Assembly (NCBI RefSeq): GCF_023349125.1
Contig: NZ_JAKIKT010000002.1
Coordinates: 744,001 to 808,000, forward strand
Direction of reading: 5' to 3'
DNA length: 64,000 nucleotides
DNA from: Shewanella corallii
GTDB lineage: Bacteria > Pseudomonadota > Gammaproteobacteria > Enterobacterales > Shewanellaceae
Part shown: positions 61,575 to 64,000 of the stretch, one piece after another
Position numbering within the stretch: position 1 is the stretch's first letter
How the letters are laid out: every line of letters begins with the position of its first letter
The notes under the pieces: model-generated
The model's database searches: none
What the model was told of the DNA's origin: nothing
Seen by the model: only the letters and a program-made list of their open reading frames with translations
Program-made: the position numbers and the translations under genes

Positions 61575-62951
61575 ATGGAAACCAGAATTGAAACCGACAG
61601 CATGGGGGCTTTGGAGGTTCCCAGGCATGCGCTGTATGGCGCTCAAACCCAGCGTGCCATCAATAATTTTCCAGTCAGTGGCCGCACCATGCCGGAGAGT
61701 TTTATCAGAGCCCTGCTACTGGCCAAAGCTGCAGCAGCCCGGGCCAATGCCAAGCTGGAACTGCTGCCGGCGCCCTTGTGTGAAGCCATTGCAGAAGCCG
61801 CCGATGAGCTCAGAGACAGCGGCGATTTGATGCAACATTTCCCGGTCGATGTGTTCCAGACCGGCTCTGGCACCAGCAGTAATATGAACGCCAATGAAGT
61901 GCTGGCGACATTGGCCTCAGCCAAGCTGGGTCAGACTGTCAGCCCCAACGACCATGTTAACTTTGGCCAAAGCAGCAACGACACCATCCCAAGCAGTATT
62001 CACATCAGTGCCGCCATCGCTCTGGAAAACCAGTTGTTGCCAGCTCTGACCCACCTCACCCGCACTATTTTGCAGAAGTCAGAAGAGGTGGATAAGTACG
62101 TTAAAACCGGCCGAACTCATCTGATGGATGCCATGCCGGTACGCATGAGCCAAAGCCTGCTGTGCTGGGCAGATCAGCTGGAACAAAATGTCGCCAGATT
62201 GGTGGAGCAGTTGCCACAGCTGCAGACTCTTGCACAGGGCGGTACTGCGGTAGGGACAGGCATTAACGCCCACCCCAAGTTTGGCAGCCGCTTTTGCGAG
62301 GAATTGAATCTGGAAACCGGACTCAAATTCCATCCCGCAGGGAATCTGTTCAGTCGTATCTCCACCCAGGATACTGCGGTCAGTCTGTCAGGGCAGCTCA
62401 AGGCCACCGCCGTCAGCATGATGAAAATCAGCAATGATCTGAGATGGATGAACTCCGGCCCTCTGGCAGGACTGGGAGAAATTGAACTGGAAGCACTGCA
62501 ACCCGGCTCATCGATAATGCCCGGCAAGGTCAACCCGGTAGTTCCGGAATCTGTTTGTATGGTGGCCGCTCAGGTGATAGGCAATGACGCCACAATCACC
62601 ATTGCCGGCCAGTCCGGAAACTTTGAACTCAACGTCATGCTGCCTGTGGTGGCAGACAACCTGCTACAGAGTATCGAGCTGCTTACCAAAGCCTGCTTGT
62701 TGCTGGCAGACAAGGCCATTGCCGGTTTTAAAGTGAATGAAGATAAACTCAACCAGTCACTGTCACGCAACCCGATTCTGGTTACAGCTCTGAATCCGGT
62801 TATTGGTTACCTTAAAGCTGCCGAAATTGCCAAAAAGGCCTATACCGAAAATCGCCCTGTGATTGATGTGGCAGCGCAAGAAACCCAACTCAGCCGGGAA
62901 GAGTTATTGGTGTTGCTGGATCCGGCCAAACTGACCCGCGGTGGACTATGA
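61575..62951 (+). CDS. fumC: Class II (iron-independent) fumarate hydratase
   Basis: 458 residues. It has TGSGTSSNMNANEV, the active-site stretches SSNDTIPSSIHI and GRTHLMDAMPVRMSQ, and the superfamily signature GSSIMPGKVNPVVPE. It interconverts fumarate and malate in the TCA cycle without an Fe-S cluster. Being behind a Fur box, it should replace Fe-S fumarases when iron is scarce. No sodA/sodM follows, unlike in P. aeruginosa. Confidence 0.96.
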   Translation: METRIETDSMGALEVPRHALYGAQTQRAINNFPVSGRTMPESFIRALLLAKAAAARANAKLELLPAPLCEAIAEAADELRDSGDLMQHFPVDVFQTGSGTSSNMNANEVLATLASAKLGQTVSPNDHVNFGQSSNDTIPSSIHISAAIALENQLLPALTHLTRTILQKSEEVDKYVKTGRTHLMDAMPVRMSQSLLCWADQLEQNVARLVEQLPQLQTLAQGGTAVGTGINAHPKFGSRFCEELNLETGLKFHPAGNLFSRISTQDTAVSLSGQLKATAVSMMKISNDLRWMNSGPLAGLGEIELEALQPGSSIMPGKVNPVVPESVCMVAAQVIGNDATITIAGQSGNFELNVMLPVVADNLLQSIELLTKACLLLADKAIAGFKVNEDKLNQSLSRNPILVTALNPVIGYLKAAEIAKKAYTENRPVIDVAAQETQLSREELLVLLDPAKLTRGGL

Positions 62952-62990
62952 CCTCTGTCGCGTAAAGGTTACAACGCCATCCGGCAAAGT

Positions 62991-63018
62991 AAAAAGCCCT
63001 CCAATCGGAGGGCTTTTT
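62991..63018. terminator. Bidirectional terminator between fumC and the TonB receptor gene
   Basis: AAAAAGCCCTCC, 4-nt loop, GGAGGGCTTTTT: a perfect 12-bp stem with A and T runs. Confidence 0.9.
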
Positions 63019-63043
63019 CCAGGCTGTCAGATTTTTTAGGCTA

Positions 63044-64000
63044 TCAGAAGGTAAAGGCCAGTTCGGTCTTAATGTTGCGTCCCAGGCCATAATTCCCCAA
63101 ACCACCACCAGTGCCGGCCAACACCTGATACTCCTCGTCAAACAGATTATCCACGGCGACATTGACCGCCAGCCAGTCGGTGATATCCCAGTTGGCATAC
63201 AGACCTACCAGAGTGTAATTCTCATGGGTCTGCTCAACATAACGACGACTGGCAGGGTCATAGACCTGCACCTGTCTGTCATCCACAAACAGTACCTGAG
63301 TCGACAGCCTGACCTGATCATCAAACAGATAAGTCCCCAGGGACACAGCCAGCTTATCTGCCGGCAGGAACCACAATGGCTCACCGGCTTCATCTTCGCC
63401 ATCTATGGTGCTGTAGCTCAAATCGACAAAGTAATCCGGAGTACGGTAGTTAAGTTCAAACTCAATACCGTCTCTGTCATTTTCTCCCAGATTGGCATAA
63501 CGCTGTCCGGGTGGCGGATTGTCAGCACCTGTGTTACTGACGATCTCGTCGGTAATTCGGGTATCAAAGTAGATGAGTCTGGCGTTCAGAGCATCTCTGT
63601 CAGCCCAGATATTATCAAAGGATGAGGCGGCACCAAATTCAGTGTTACTGCTATTTTCGACATCCAAAGACAAGGATGGAACCCGCCCCTGATATTCGTC
63701 ATACAGCTCGTCCAGCAAAGGAGCTCTGAACCCCTGCTGATAGTTACCAAACAACTTGAGGTAATCTGTGACCTGGTAACTCAGCGACACCGCTGGCACA
63801 AACTGGTCATGATCTATCTTGGTATCCAGATCTGGAAATTTGGCGGCGAAGGCATCTGTGGGCTCAGACTCATAGCGCTCATAGCGGACACCGGCTATCA
63901 GCGTCCATTGATGCCAGTTGAATTCATCCTGCAGATAGATCCCCAGCCTGCGTTGATCGCCACCTGGCTGAGAGCTGATCTCTGACGTCACAGGCGTTGA
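63044..64000 (-). CDS. TonB-dependent outer-membrane receptor, probable heme/hemoglobin type, C-terminal part
   Basis: About 318 residues are visible; the frame is open to the right edge, so the plug and most of the barrel are outside. The visible strands are classic barrel: GIYLQDEFNWHQWTLIAGVR, LFGNYQQGFRAPLLDELYDE, and the C-terminal signature (VDNLFDEEY, then LGRNIKTELAFTF ending in Phe). The FRAP-type motif with the following DELYDEYQG recalls the FRAP/NPNL region of heme receptors (HutA/HmuR/PhuR class). Its neighbour fagA-fumC is Fur-controlled, which supports an iron-uptake role. Substrate assignment is tentative. Confidence 0.85.
   Translation of the reverse strand, partial: STPVTSEISSQPGGDQRRLGIYLQDEFNWHQWTLIAGVRYERYESEPTDAFAAKFPDLDTKIDHDQFVPAVSLSYQVTDYLKLFGNYQQGFRAPLLDELYDEYQGRVPSLSLDVENSSNTEFGAASSFDNIWADRDALNARLIYFDTRITDEIVSNTGADNPPPGQRYANLGENDRDGIEFELNYRTPDYFVDLSYSTIDGEDEAGEPLWFLPADKLAVSLGTYLFDDQVRLSTQVLFVDDRQVQVYDPASRRYVEQTHENYTLVGLYANWDITDWLAVNVAVDNLFDEEYQVLAGTGGGLGNYGLGRNIKTELAFTF

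Overview
The window looks like chromosome from a marine gammaproteobacterium, most likely of the Alteromonadales (Shewanella/Alteromonadaceae type). Base composition looks close to 50% GC, genes are tightly packed, and the core genes are enterobacterial-like: lpxL, glnE, ygiF, ygiM, a YggL-type DUF469 protein, a YaaI-type DUF2541 protein, DUF3081 and fumC. No rRNA, tRNA, CRISPR array or insertion sequence was recognised. The order assignment is inference from family content, not from a database match.

Layout. Bases 1-7.3 kb hold cell-envelope and metabolic genes: the 3' end of lpxL, an L,D-transpeptidase, a secreted JAB/DUF4329-like protein, an SPFH/prohibitin-type membrane protein, an isochorismatase-fold hydrolase, a degenerate M14-like protein, DUF3081, and a divergent LysR regulator/SbtA bicarbonate-transporter pair. 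From 7.7 to 19.4 kb is a Tad (Flp) pilus locus: a LuxR-type regulator, two Flp pilins, TadG/TadE-like proteins, CpaB, the secretin CpaC, an FHA-TadA fusion ATPase, TadB, TadC, a DUF192 protein, a TPR lipoprotein and a further TadE-like protein. It continues on the same strand into a 1349-residue Ca-binding-repeat lipoprotein and a series of poorly known envelope proteins ending in an OmpA-family protein (29.5 kb). No TadZ/CpaE and no TadV prepilin peptidase are encoded here.

glnE (29.6-32.5 kb, minus strand) is followed by a plus-strand envelope-stress cluster (32.7-39.4 kb): lipoprotein, DUF350 (YjfL-like), membrane-anchored spermidine-synthase-like enzyme, DUF2170 (YjfI-like), PspA/IM30 (YjfJ-like), DUF2491 (YjfK-like), a small protein that may carry two ribbon-helix-helix-like units, and a K+-channel-like protein. 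It resembles the E. coli yjfIJKLMC cluster without the ATP-grasp glutathionylspermidine-synthase-like gene. A 13-bp perfect palindrome, GACATA(A/T)TATGTC, occurs twice in front of the DUF2170-PspA genes, once between glnE and the cluster, and once upstream of the SPFH gene 33 kb away. This predicts one regulon joining a PspA system and an SPFH protein, and is the most interesting signal in the window.

From 39.4 to 48.1 kb lie two tandem paralogous giant lipoproteins on the minus strand. Their N-terminal cadherin/Ig-like parts are nearly identical at DNA level. One has exactly one extra 183-residue module. Each ends in ten diverged copies of a 41-residue repeat. They and the yjf-like cluster separate ygiF from glnE, which are neighbours in E. 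coli.

From 48.3 kb the content is housekeeping-like: ygiF, a PhoU-like/Pit phosphate operon, ygiM, a short PutA, DUF2541, a periplasmic binding protein paired with a chemoreceptor, and yggL. The end holds a Fur-box-controlled fagA-fumC pair (iron-free fumarase) facing the 3' part of a TonB-dependent receptor of probable heme type, so the right end is an iron-starvation region.
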